Assembly (NCBI GenBank): GCA_021325365.1
Contig: JAJPHF010000072.1
Span: forward strand, 1 to 12,256
DNA from: Pseudomonadota bacterium
GTDB lineage: Bacteria; Chloroflexota; UBA6077; JAJPHF01
Length of the DNA stretch: 12,256 nucleotides
Direction of reading: 5' to 3'
Position numbers and translations under genes: made by a program. Position 1 is the first letter of the stretch; the number at the start of each line of letters is the position of its first letter. The notes under the pieces are model-generated. The model was not told where the DNA came from and did not search any database. It was given only the letters and a program-made list of their open reading frames with translations. Of this stretch, positions 1 through 6,328 are shown piece by piece.

Positions 1-19
1 CGGGGGGGGGGGGTAGGTC
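1..19. repeat. Right end of dispersed C/G hairpin repeat, cut by the window edge
   Basis: A run of twelve G followed by TAGGTC matches the right terminus of the repeat at 10719-10839, which ends in seven G plus TAGGTC. Only this end is inside the window, so the full element cannot be seen. It lies about 10 bp before the promoter of the first gene. Seen directly: the terminal match. Inferred: that it is the same repeat family as the copies at 2700-2849 and 10719-10839. Confidence 0.55.
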
Positions 20-27
20 CGTCCGTC

Positions 28-36
28 TGCTAGAAT
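28..36 (+). promoter_or_regulatory. Extended -10 promoter for the MoaD-like gene
   Basis: TGC followed by TAGAAT is an extended -10 element, with five of six matches to TATAAT. No convincing -35 is present; the space upstream is the G-run repeat. Transcription would start near position 43, leaving a leader of roughly 12 nt that contains the GGGGAGG ribosome site at 44-50. This placement argues against the ATG at 35, which overlaps the -10 box, as the translation start. Confidence 0.5.
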
Positions 37-55
37 GCGTTGCGGGGAGGGTCGT

Positions 56-289
56 GTGCGGGTGCGCGTGCTGTTCTTTGGCGAGATGCGGCGCCATCTG
101 CCGCCCGGCCGCGAGGACGTCGAGTTGGAGCTGGCCGACGGCGCGCTGGTGCGCGACGCCCTCGCCCGCGTGGGCGTCCGGGAGGCCGACGAGCGTATCG
201 TCGGCCTGGGCGGCGTCCTCGCCCAGGACACCACGCCCCTCCACGACGGCGACGAGCTGAGCCTCTATCACCCGATGGGCGGGGGATGA
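56..289 (+). CDS. MoaD/ThiS-family sulfur carrier protein
   Basis: A 77-residue beta-grasp sulfur carrier. The N-terminal strand MRVRVLFFGEMR, the acidic strand VELELADGA, the DGDELSLYHP segment and the Gly-Gly-Gly C-terminus fit MoaD/ThiS proteins, whose terminal glycine is adenylated and thiocarboxylated to supply sulfur to molybdopterin (or to thiamine for ThiS). I chose the GTG at 56 because GGGGAGG at 44-50 sits 5 nt before it and an extended -10 box at 28-36 overlaps the alternative ATG at 35. The longer version would add only MRCGEGR, which is not family-like. It lies directly upstream of an aldehyde ferredoxin oxidoreductase on the same strand, an arrangement common for tungstopterin enzymes, so supply of the pyranopterin dithiolene is the likely role. 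ThiS is less likely: no thiamine gene is near. Confidence 0.85.
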   Translation: MRVRVLFFGEMRRHLPPGREDVELELADGALVRDALARVGVREADERIVGLGGVLAQDTTPLHDGDELSLYHPMGGG

Positions 290-292
290 ACG

Positions 293-364
293 AGTGCTCA
301 GTGCCGAGTGCTGAGTGCTGAGTAGTCCAGCCCACTCAGCACTCAGTACTCAGCACTCAGCACT
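293..364. repeat. Inverted heptamer repeat (AGTGCTG/ACTCAGC), long hairpin
   Basis: Two 31-bp arms, 293-323 and 334-364, pair at 28 of 31 positions around a 10-nt loop. Each arm is four tandem 7-bp units plus three bases: AGTGCTS-type units on the left and ACTCAGC-type units on the right. It fills almost all of the gap between the MoaD-like gene and the oxidoreductase, and in RNA it would form a strong stem just before the GGAG ribosome site at 365-368. From memory, similar tandem 7-mers are scattered in some Chloroflexota and planctomycete genomes; I cannot confirm that here. Possible roles are attenuation, transcript protection or an inert mobile repeat. Confidence 0.8.
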
Positions 365-374
365 GGAGTCGATG

Positions 375-2138
375 ATGGCGTACGCGTACTGGAACCGCAT
401 CCTGCGGGTGAACCTGACCGACCGCACGAGCCGCGTCGAGGAGCGCGACGACGCCTTCTACCGGCGCTACGTCGGCGGCCGCGGCTTCATCGGCTACTAC
501 CTGCTCACCGAGACCCCCGCCGGCGTCGATCCCTACGGCCCGGAGAACCTGCTCGTCTTCGCCCCCGGCGTCGTCACCGCCGCCCCGCTGCCCGGCGCCG
601 GCCGCCACAGCGTCGGCGCCAAGTCGCCGCTGAACGACGGCTACGGCGAGGCCGAGGCGGGCGGCTACTGGGGCGCCGAGCTGAAGAAGGCCGGCTACGA
701 CGCGCTGCTCGTCGAGGGCCAGGCCGACGCGCCCATCTGGCTCTCCGTCACCGCCGACGGCGTCGCGTTCCGCGACGCCCGCCCGCTCTGGGGCCTCACC
801 ACCGGCGAGGCCCAGGAGCGCATCCGCGCCGAGCTGGGCGACCAGATGGTGCGCGTGGCCCAGATCGGCCCGGCCGGCGAGCACCGCGTGCGCTACGCCT
901 GCGTCGTGAACGACCTGAAAGACGTGGCCGGCCGCACCGGCATGGGCGCCGTGATGGGCGCCAAGCAGCTCAAGGCGATCGCCGTGCGCGGGCGCGGCAA
1001 GGTGCCCATCGCCGACGCCGCCGGTGTGCAGCAGATCGCCCGCTGGGTGTCGGGCACGCTCATGGAGAACCACCGCGTCTTCCACGAGTACGGCACCGGC
1101 GCCGGCATGACCGGCAAGCACCTGGCCGGCGGCCTCCCCACCCGCAACTACCGGCAGGGCCAGTTCGCGGGCGTCGAGCACATCAACGCCGAGGCCGTCG
1201 CCAACACGGTGCGCGTCGGGATGGAGAGCTGCTACGCCTGCTCGGTGCGCTGCAAGAAGGTGGTCGAGGTGACCGAGGGGCCGTACCGCGTGGACCGCAA
1301 GTATGGCGGCCCCGAGTACGAGTCGCTGGCCGCGCTCGGCAACACCTGCGCCGTGGACGACCTGATCGCCATCTGCAAGGCGAACGAGCTGTGCAACGCC
1401 CTCGGCCTGGACACCATCTCCACGGGCACGACGATCGCCTGGGCGATGGAGGCCTACGAGCGCGGCCTGCTGAGCCCGGCCGAGGCCGACGGCCTGGACC
1501 TGCGCTTCGGCACCGCCGAGACGGTCGTGGCGCTCACCGAACGTATCGCCCGCCGCGAGGGCCTGGGCGACCTCCTGGCCGAGGGCTCGGCGCGGGCGGC
1601 GCGGCGGCTCGGCCGCGGCAGCGAGGCCTTCGCCGTCCACGTGAAGGGCCTCGAAGTCGCCATGCACGACCCCCGCCACATGGCGAACATGCTGAAGAAC
1701 TACCCGGTCTCCCCCACCGGCGGCGATCACACCGGCACCGCCTACGAGGAGCGCGCCTTCCGCAACGTGATCGGCCTCTGCCACTTCCTGAACTACAGCC
1801 AGGAGCAGGTCGTCGCGCTGACGCGGGCGATCACCGGCTGGGACGACTTCGCCGCCGACGAGCTAGGCGTCGTGGCGCGGCGGGCCACGACCCTGGCGCG
1901 GCTGGTGAACCTCCGCGAGGGCCACGGCCGCCACGATGACGTGCTGCCGCCGCGGCTGCACGAGCCGATCCAGGGCGGGCCGCTCGCGGAGCGCGTCATC
2001 ACGCGGGAAGAGGTTGCCGGCATCGTCCACGACTACTACGTGGCCCAAGGCTGGGACCCCGAGACGGGCGTGCCCACCGCCGCCACCCTGCGCGCCCTCG
2101 ACCTCCCGCCCGACCTCCTGCCTGCCGCTGCGCGCTAG
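375..2138 (+). CDS. aor: Aldehyde ferredoxin oxidoreductase (tungstopterin enzyme)
   Basis: About 587 residues, slightly short for the 600-620 typical of the family. It oxidises aldehydes to acids, or reduces acids, passing electrons to ferredoxin; it is cytoplasmic. The N-terminal domain has the family start (YWNRILRVNLT, YVGGRGFIGYYLL) and the pterin-binding stretch PLPGAGRHSVGAKSPLNDGYGEAEAGG, residues 71-97, here split as PLPGAGRHSVG and AKSPLNDGYG. Iron-sulfur ligands are C286, C289 and C293 (CYACSVRC) with C469 (GLCHF) as the likely fourth. The CNALGLDTIS motif at 340-349 is a family hallmark. The start is ATG 375, 6 nt after GGAG at 365-368; ATG 372 is the alternative. An upstream in-frame ATG at 315 would only add residues translated from the heptamer repeat, so I reject it. 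It follows the MoaD-like gene and is probably co-transcribed. The physiological aldehyde is unknown. Confidence 0.93.
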   Translation: MAYAYWNRILRVNLTDRTSRVEERDDAFYRRYVGGRGFIGYYLLTETPAGVDPYGPENLLVFAPGVVTAAPLPGAGRHSVGAKSPLNDGYGEAEAGGYWGAELKKAGYDALLVEGQADAPIWLSVTADGVAFRDARPLWGLTTGEAQERIRAELGDQMVRVAQIGPAGEHRVRYACVVNDLKDVAGRTGMGAVMGAKQLKAIAVRGRGKVPIADAAGVQQIARWVSGTLMENHRVFHEYGTGAGMTGKHLAGGLPTRNYRQGQFAGVEHINAEAVANTVRVGMESCYACSVRCKKVVEVTEGPYRVDRKYGGPEYESLAALGNTCAVDDLIAICKANELCNALGLDTISTGTTIAWAMEAYERGLLSPAEADGLDLRFGTAETVVALTERIARREGLGDLLAEGSARAARRLGRGSEAFAVHVKGLEVAMHDPRHMANMLKNYPVSPTGGDHTGTAYEERAFRNVIGLCHFLNYSQEQVVALTRAITGWDDFAADELGVVARRATTLARLVNLREGHGRHDDVLPPRLHEPIQGGPLAERVITREEVAGIVHDYYVAQGWDPETGVPTAATLRALDLPPDLLPAAAR

Positions 2139-2183
2139 GGTGCGGACGCAGCCCTACAGCACCCGCGGGCGGGACCTGCGCGA

Positions 2184-2648
2184 TTAGCCGTAGAGGCGGC
2201 TCGCGGCGCCGGCCACGGTGCGGTCGTCGGGGTCGCGGTAGCGCTTGATGCCGCGCCGCGCAATCTCCGCGCGCCCGCGCTCGTCGTCGTCAAACAGCGC
2301 CGTCAGCTCGATGTGGTAGCCATCGGGGTCGTCCACGTAGATCGACATGCGCCGGTCGCCGTGGCAGGCGCGCAGGTACGGCACGTCGTGCGCCTGCAAG
2401 TGCGCAACCCAGGCGTCGTAGTCCTCGGGCCGGATGACGTAGGCGTGGTGCTGGCCCAGCGTGCCCGGCTCGGGCTGCTGGCCCGTGGGGCTGAAGAAGT
2501 CGATCGTCACGCCGCCGAACACGACGCTCGGCGGCCACTCGCGGGCCACCGGTGTGGCGCCCAGCACCTCCGTGTAGAAGCGCTTGGCGCGCTCGGTGTC
2601 CCGCGTGACGACGGTCCAGTGGTCCAGTCGCTCCACAGTCGGCGGCAT
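2184..2648 (-). CDS. VOC-family (glyoxalase/dioxygenase fold) metalloprotein
   Basis: A 154-residue vicinal-oxygen-chelate protein. It opens with LDHWTVVTRDTERAKRFYTE, the usual first beta-alpha unit, and ends the fold with DDPDGYHIELTALF. Likely metal ligands are H10, H68 (in QHHAYVI) and E114. VOC members include lyases, extradiol dioxygenases, isomerases and resistance proteins; the sequence does not say which this is. The start ATG at 2648 has AGGAGG 8 nt upstream on the minus strand. A charged C-terminal tail after residue 120 (DDERGRAEIARRGIKRYRD) extends past the core fold. It is convergent with the oxidoreductase (45 bp between stops) and lies downstream of the FAH-family gene on the same strand, with a hairpin repeat between them, so co-transcription is possible but interrupted by strong stems. 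Substrate unknown. Confidence 0.85.
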   Translation of the reverse strand: MPPTVERLDHWTVVTRDTERAKRFYTEVLGATPVAREWPPSVVFGGVTIDFFSPTGQQPEPGTLGQHHAYVIRPEDYDAWVAHLQAHDVPYLRACHGDRRMSIYVDDPDGYHIELTALFDDDERGRAEIARRGIKRYRDPDDRTVAGAASRLYG

Positions 2649-2699
2649 CGTCGTTCCCTCCTGCGTAGGGGGGCGCGCCCGCGGGCACCCGGTCGGAGT

Positions 2700-2849
2700 G
2701 ACCTAACCCCCCGGCCCCCCTTCCCTACCAAGGAAGGGGGGAGCCACCCCGGCCTCGTCCTCATCCCCCTTCCCTTCAGGGAGGGGGGCCGGGGGTTAGT
2801 CGGCCGGTCCTCCCCCCTCCTGCATCGGGAGCCGGGCGAGGGGTAGGTT
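2700..2849. repeat. Multi-hairpin C/G repeat element with inverted termini
   Basis: A unit at 2700-2801 begins GACCTAACCCCCCGGCC and ends in the imperfect inverse GGCCGGGGGTTAGTC. Inside are two hairpins: a perfect 10-bp stem (2715-2724 with 2732-2741, loop 7 nt) and a 10-bp stem with one mismatch (2765-2774 with 2779-2788). A third, decayed module follows at about 2808-2849 and resembles the second half of the copy at 10719-10839, including a TGCATCGGGA-like loop and a GGGGTAGG end. It fills the gap between the VOC and FAH-family genes and abuts the FAH-family stop codon. It has no coding potential. It could act as a bidirectional terminator or mRNA-stabilising stem, but no T-tract is present. 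Confidence 0.75.
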
Positions 2850-2850
2850 C

Positions 2851-3765
2851 CTACCGCGCGGCGACGATGGGGTTGCGCAGCACGCCCACCTTCTCGATGT
2901 CCACCTCGACAGTGTCGCCCGGCTTCATGAACTCCGGGGGGTTGCGGGCGAAGCCCACGCCGTCCGGCGTGCCCGTGGCGATCACGTCGCCCGGCTCGAA
3001 GGAGACGGCCTGCGACCAGTCGGCGATGCACGTCGCCACGTCGAAGATCATGTGGCGGGTGTTCGAGCTTTGCTTCGTCTCGCCGTTCACGCGGCAGGCG
3101 ATGTTCAGCACCTGCGGGTCCGGAATCTCGTCGGCCGTCACGATCCAAGGCCCCATCGGGCCATACGTGTCCAAGCTCTTGCCCATGTGCCACTGGCCGC
3201 CGCGCGCCCGCTGGAGGTCGCGTGCGCTCACGTCGTTGAAGCAGGTGTAGCCGAACACGTACTCCAGCGCGCGCTCCTTCGGGATCTTGCGCCCGCCGCG
3301 CGCCATCACCACGCCCAGCTCGGCCTCCCAGTCCATCTTCGGTGAGACCGCCTCGTCGAAGATCACCGGCTCCTCGGGACCGACGACGACGGTCGGCGGC
3401 TTGCTGAAGTAGACCGGCTCCTTCGGCAGGTCGCGCTGGAGGTTCATGGCGCGGCTGCCCTCGGCCACGTGCTCGGCATAGTTCAGGCCCAGGCAGAGGA
3501 TGTTCTTGCGCGGCCGCGGGATGGGCGCTAACAGCTTCACCTCGCTGAGCGGAAACGCGGTGCCGTCCGGCCAGCGGTCCTGGTGGCGCTGCAGCAGGTT
3601 GCGCGCGCGGTCCAGAGCGCTGGGGCCGGCGTCGATCAGGGCCAGCATGTCGCTGGGAAGGCTCTCGCCGCTCGCCTGCGCCAGCGCCGCGAGATCGACG
3701 GCGCGGTCGCCGACCACGGCGCCCAGCCGCGCCTCGCCGTTGCGTTGATAGGTGATCAGTCGCAT
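2851..3765 (-). CDS. Fumarylacetoacetate hydrolase (FAH)-family protein
   Basis: A 304-residue protein with an N-terminal accessory domain (residues 1-80) and a full FAH catalytic domain. Metal-binding acids are visible as E147 and E149 (WEAELGVV) and D178 (FNDVSARD). Other hallmarks are LGLNYAEH at 92-99, YFSKPPTVVVGP at 119-130, the GKSLDTYGPMGPW loop near 195-207 and ATGTPDGVGFARNPP at 263-277. The family comprises fumarylacetoacetase, 2-hydroxyhepta-2,4-diene-1,7-dioate isomerase, acylpyruvate hydrolase and related enzymes that use a divalent metal on beta-diketo or enol acids. This length and the GTPDGVGFA loop are typical of the bacterial isomerase/hydrolase branch. The ATG at 3765 has GAGGAG upstream. 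The VOC gene lies downstream on the same strand; with the Rieske and VOC genes of this window it would suit ring-cleavage catabolism, but the substrate is not determined. Confidence 0.9.
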   Translation of the reverse strand: MRLITYQRNGEARLGAVVGDRAVDLAALAQASGESLPSDMLALIDAGPSALDRARNLLQRHQDRWPDGTAFPLSEVKLLAPIPRPRKNILCLGLNYAEHVAEGSRAMNLQRDLPKEPVYFSKPPTVVVGPEEPVIFDEAVSPKMDWEAELGVVMARGGRKIPKERALEYVFGYTCFNDVSARDLQRARGGQWHMGKSLDTYGPMGPWIVTADEIPDPQVLNIACRVNGETKQSSNTRHMIFDVATCIADWSQAVSFEPGDVIATGTPDGVGFARNPPEFMKPGDTVEVDIEKVGVLRNPIVAAR

Positions 3766-3803
3766 CGCCCTGCTCCTCGGGTGCTAAACCTTTGGCCGTC
3801 CAC

Positions 3804-3831
3804 GTTAGAGTGCGCCAAACAACCACGCCAA
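3804..3831 (-). promoter_or_regulatory. Candidate promoter for the FAH-family gene
   Basis: On the minus strand TTGGCG (3826-3831) and TCTAAC (3804-3809) are separated by 16 bp; each matches four of six consensus bases. The predicted start would leave a leader of about 30 nt before the ATG at 3765. The support is only moderate, since weak matches are expected by chance. Confidence 0.3.
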
Positions 3832-3876
3832 GGCGGTGAATTGGCGTAGCTCGGCGTCCGCGGCCCCCGCGTTTCG

Positions 3877-3905
3877 TTGTCCAGGTGGCCGAGGACTAGG
3901 ATAAC
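3877..3905 (+). promoter_or_regulatory. Candidate promoter for the methyltransferase gene
   Basis: TTGTCC (3877-3882) and GATAAC (3900-3905) lie 17 bp apart, each with four of six consensus matches. A start near 3912 would give a leader of about 50 nt. It points away from the candidate FAH-family promoter, so the 195-bp gap between the two genes would hold back-to-back promoters. Confidence 0.3.
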
Positions 3906-3960
3906 ATGGTGGCGGCGGCCCGGCAGGCCCGCGCCCACCACCAGACGAGAGGAGGCCCCG

Positions 3961-4695
3961 ATGCAAGCGCGCGCACAAGATCACCATGACTGGAAGTCCG
4001 CCGACTACGCGGAGCGCTGGGTGGCGGACGCGACGGCTCGCGACCCCGAGCGGGAAGCCCAGCTCGCGCTGCTGGCTCAGCTCATCCCCCAACCGCGCGA
4101 CGCGGCGATCCGCGTGCTCGACATGGGCGCCGGCTACGGCATCGTGTCGGCTGCCGTGCTCAACGTCTTCCCCGCCGCGCAGATCACGCTGATGGACTAC
4201 TCGGCGGCCATGCTCGACCACGCGCGCGCGCGCCTGGCCGCCCACGCGGGACAGCTCCGCTGGGCGCTCGGCGACCTCAGTGCCCCCGGCTGGGAGCGCG
4301 AGCTACAGGGGCCGTTCGATGCGGTGGTGTCGGCGGCCGTGCTGCACAACCTGCGCGACGGCGCGCGCGTCCGCGCGCTCTACGGCGAGATCGCCAAGGT
4401 GCTCGCGCCCGGCGGCGCCTTCTTGAACCTCGACCACGTCAACCCCGGCGGCCCGCGCATCGAGGAGCAGTATGCCGTCATCCGCGGCACGGGGCGCCAG
4501 GGCGCCATGCGCCGGCTGGCGCGCCCGCAAGCAATGGACGAGGCCGAGGCGGCGGCGCCGGCGGTGCCCCGCTGGCAGCGCTACCCCGCCGACCTGCCGA
4601 CGAACCTGGCCTGGCTGCGCGAGGCCGGCTTCGCCGAGGTCGACTGCTTCTCCAAGGAGTTCCAGCGCACCCTGTTCGGCGGCTACATGCCCTGA
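3961..4695 (+). CDS. Class I SAM-dependent methyltransferase
   Basis: A 244-residue Rossmann-fold methyltransferase. Motif I is VLDMGAGYG at 52-60, the acidic residue for the SAM ribose is D79 (TLMDYSAAML), FDAVVSAAVLHNL at 119-131 is the motif IV region, and VLAPGGAFLNLDHV at 147-160 is the post-II strand. The C-terminal part (PADLPTNLAWLREAGFAEVDCF, 209-230, here noted as DLPTNLAWLREAGFAEV) is the usual cap before the last strands. I start at ATG 3961 because AGGAGG at 3950-3955 is 5 nt upstream; a longer open frame back to 3877 crosses the candidate promoter. The methyl acceptor cannot be told: small-molecule, UbiE-like and tellurite-type families share this fold. It appears monocistronic, preceded by a divergent gene and followed by about 430 bp of non-coding DNA. 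Confidence 0.88.
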   Translation: MQARAQDHHDWKSADYAERWVADATARDPEREAQLALLAQLIPQPRDAAIRVLDMGAGYGIVSAAVLNVFPAAQITLMDYSAAMLDHARARLAAHAGQLRWALGDLSAPGWERELQGPFDAVVSAAVLHNLRDGARVRALYGEIAKVLAPGGAFLNLDHVNPGGPRIEEQYAVIRGTGRQGAMRRLARPQAMDEAEAAAPAVPRWQRYPADLPTNLAWLREAGFAEVDCFSKEFQRTLFGGYMP

Positions 4696-5126
4696 CGCCG
4701 GCGGCTCCCGGGCGCGGAGCGCGTCACGGCAGGGCCCGCGGTCCCGAGTAAGGTAGTGGCGGTCCGCGCCATGCTGGGCCTCTGGCCCGCGATGGATGGG
4801 CCTCTGTATACTTCGTCGATTGTTACGGTGCCCCGGCGATCGGCTCGCGCCTGGCCGGAGCGTTCCGCTCGGGCCGGCCAGCCACTCTTGCCGCACGGGA
4901 TGCTCCTCGTCGCGCCACGCTTGCCGCTCCGCCCTGGCGACTCCCGTAGCCCGCCAGCGCGCCCGCGCGACGCAAGCCGCCCCGACCCGACGGCGCGGAA
5001 GCAGATGACCGAAGCGCGGCGGTCCTCCGGCCGCCGCCGCTGGCGCTGGCGGCCGACACCGGCGTGCGCGTCGCGCTGCAGCAGACTGGACGGCGGCTCG
5101 GGCACGTCCGCCGCAACCGGGAGAGT
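4696..5126. other. Non-coding gap of about 430 bp
   Basis: Open frames cross this stretch on both strands but are arginine/proline/alanine-rich shadows with no family resemblance. It holds the candidate promoter with direct repeats at 4775-4812 and a GC hairpin at 5028-5055 (CGGCCGCC pairing with GGCGGCCG, 12-nt loop, no T-tract). If the promoter is real, the binding-protein mRNA would have a leader of about 310 nt, long enough for a structured regulatory RNA, but I recognise no known riboswitch class. I see nothing else in it. Confidence 0.5.
4775..4812 (+). promoter_or_regulatory. Candidate promoter with tandem 10-bp repeat
   Basis: TATACT at 4807-4812 matches five of six -10 bases. Directly upstream, TGGGCCTCTG occurs twice (4775-4784 and 4797-4806), 22 bp apart, about two helical turns, as expected for an activator or repressor binding the same face. 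No good -35 is visible, which would suit an activator-dependent promoter. The most likely target is the substrate-binding-protein gene, more than 300 bp downstream. Confidence 0.35.
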
Positions 5127-6287
5127 ATGGATATGGTTGCCTTCGCGTGCCCTGGCGGGCTGGCGCGGCGCTCGGCCGTCCTCGCCCTGGCGATCGCCAC
5201 CTTGGCGTGCGGGATGCCGACCGCGGACCGCTCGGCCGGGGCGCCAGCCGTGAGCGAGGTTGCCCCAGCGCCCAGCGCGCCACCGCCCGCCACCGCCCAG
5301 GCCCCCGCCGGCTCGGCCGCCGCAGGCCCCTCCCTGCCGCTGGAGCCAGCCGCGATCAAGTTCGGGCACGTGGGCGCAACCCCCTACGCGGCCGTCTACG
5401 TCGCCGCCGAGAAGGGCTATTTCCAGGAGCGCGGGATTAGCGTCGACTTCGAGCGGACGCAGAGCAGCGCCGAGGCGGTCCCGCTCGTCTCGGCGGGGCA
5501 GGTGCAGGCGACCGGCGCGGGCTATGGCGCGTCGTTCTTCAACGCCTACGCGCGCGGCGTCGACCTGATCATGGTCGCGCCGATCGTCACCACCCCGACG
5601 CGCGGCGATTCCCCGGCGCCCGTCGTGGCGCGGCGCGATCTGGTAGACAGCGGCGCCGTGCGGGGCCCCGGCGACCTACGCGGGCGCAAGGTCGGGGTGC
5701 TCGCCACGGGGGGGTATGCCGAATACTCGCTGATGCTGGCGCTTCGCATGGGGGGCTTGACGATCGACGACGTCGATCTCGTCACGCTGCCGCTGCCGGA
5801 CATGCCCACGGCGCTGGCCAATCAAAATCTCGACGCGGCCTGGACGCCCGAGCCGTTCGGCACGCTCATCGAGCAGCGCGACATCGGGCGCAAGATCGCG
5901 ACGACGCACGACCTGGGCGAGGAGCAGAGCGCGCTCGTCATGAACACGCAGTGGATGCGGGCGCACCCCGATGCGGCGGCGAACTTCATGGTGGGCTACC
6001 TGAAGGGCGCCCGGGACCTCTGGGGCCCGGGCTGGAAGGACCCCGCGAACGTCGCCATCATGCACAAGTACACCGACGTGCCCGTCGACACGATTATGCG
6101 GTCGCCCGACAGCTATACGGATCCGGACGGCAAGTTCAACGTCGGCAGCATCGAGCGCTTGCAACAGTACCTGCTGGAGCGCGGCTATCTCCAATACAAG
6201 GAGCCCATCCCGATCTCCCAGCTTATCGACGATGGCCCCGCCCGCCGCGCCGTCGAGCAGCTCGGGCCGTTCGACCGCGACCAATAG
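5127..6287 (+). CDS. ABC-transporter substrate-binding lipoprotein, NMT1/SsuA-like
   Basis: A 386-residue exported binding protein. Residues 1-27 form a signal peptide with RR before the hydrophobic core (SAVLALAIATLA) and a lipid-attachment Cys at 28 (TLAC, slightly off the usual lipobox). An Ala/Pro-rich tether spans about 29-76. The type-II periplasmic fold starts at IKFGHVGATPYAAVYVAAEK, with GYFQERGISVDF, typical of the NMT1/THI5, SsuA, TauA and NrtA binding proteins for pyrimidine precursors, sulfonates or nitrate. LRGRKVGVLATGGYAEYSLM and NLDAAWTPEPFGT are also family-like. Start: ATG 5127, 3 nt after GGGAG (5119-5123); ATG 5133, with 9 nt spacing, is equally plausible. No permease or ATPase gene is in the window. 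A RidA-family gene follows 41 bp downstream on the same strand, so the two are probably co-transcribed. The ligand is unknown. Confidence 0.88.
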   Translation: MDMVAFACPGGLARRSAVLALAIATLACGMPTADRSAGAPAVSEVAPAPSAPPPATAQAPAGSAAAGPSLPLEPAAIKFGHVGATPYAAVYVAAEKGYFQERGISVDFERTQSSAEAVPLVSAGQVQATGAGYGASFFNAYARGVDLIMVAPIVTTPTRGDSPAPVVARRDLVDSGAVRGPGDLRGRKVGVLATGGYAEYSLMLALRMGGLTIDDVDLVTLPLPDMPTALANQNLDAAWTPEPFGTLIEQRDIGRKIATTHDLGEEQSALVMNTQWMRAHPDAAANFMVGYLKGARDLWGPGWKDPANVAIMHKYTDVPVDTIMRSPDSYTDPDGKFNVGSIERLQQYLLERGYLQYKEPIPISQLIDDGPARRAVEQLGPFDRDQ

Positions 6288-6328
6288 GCGCGCGGGACGG
6301 CTGGTTTCAGGTAAAGGGAGGAGCACCG

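Noticed and set aside
315..374. N-terminal extension of the oxidoreductase from ATG 315
   Set aside because: The added residues come from the heptamer inverted repeat and no ribosome site precedes ATG 315; GGAG precedes 375.
357..1784. Long minus-strand open frame (475 codons) opposite the oxidoreductase
   Set aside because: It is Ala/Gly/Val/His-rich with no family motifs and mirrors a clear AOR gene; high-GC DNA commonly gives such antisense frames.
2700..2849. CRISPR array or rho-independent terminator
   Set aside because: The hairpins are not evenly spaced repeats with unique spacers, and no T-tract follows any stem; better described as a dispersed repeat.
2507..3826. Long minus-strand open frame (439 codons) across the VOC and FAH-family genes and their repeat
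   Set aside because: Arg-rich, runs through the hairpin repeat and out of frame with two well-supported genes.
3877..3960. 28-residue N-terminal extension of the methyltransferase
   Set aside because: It overlaps the candidate promoter and lacks a ribosome site, whereas AGGAGG lies 5 nt before ATG 3961.
4303..5369. Overlapping minus- and plus-strand frames in the 430-bp gap
   Set aside because: Composition is Arg/Ala/Pro/Gly-rich with no recognisable domain and no ribosome site; judged non-coding.
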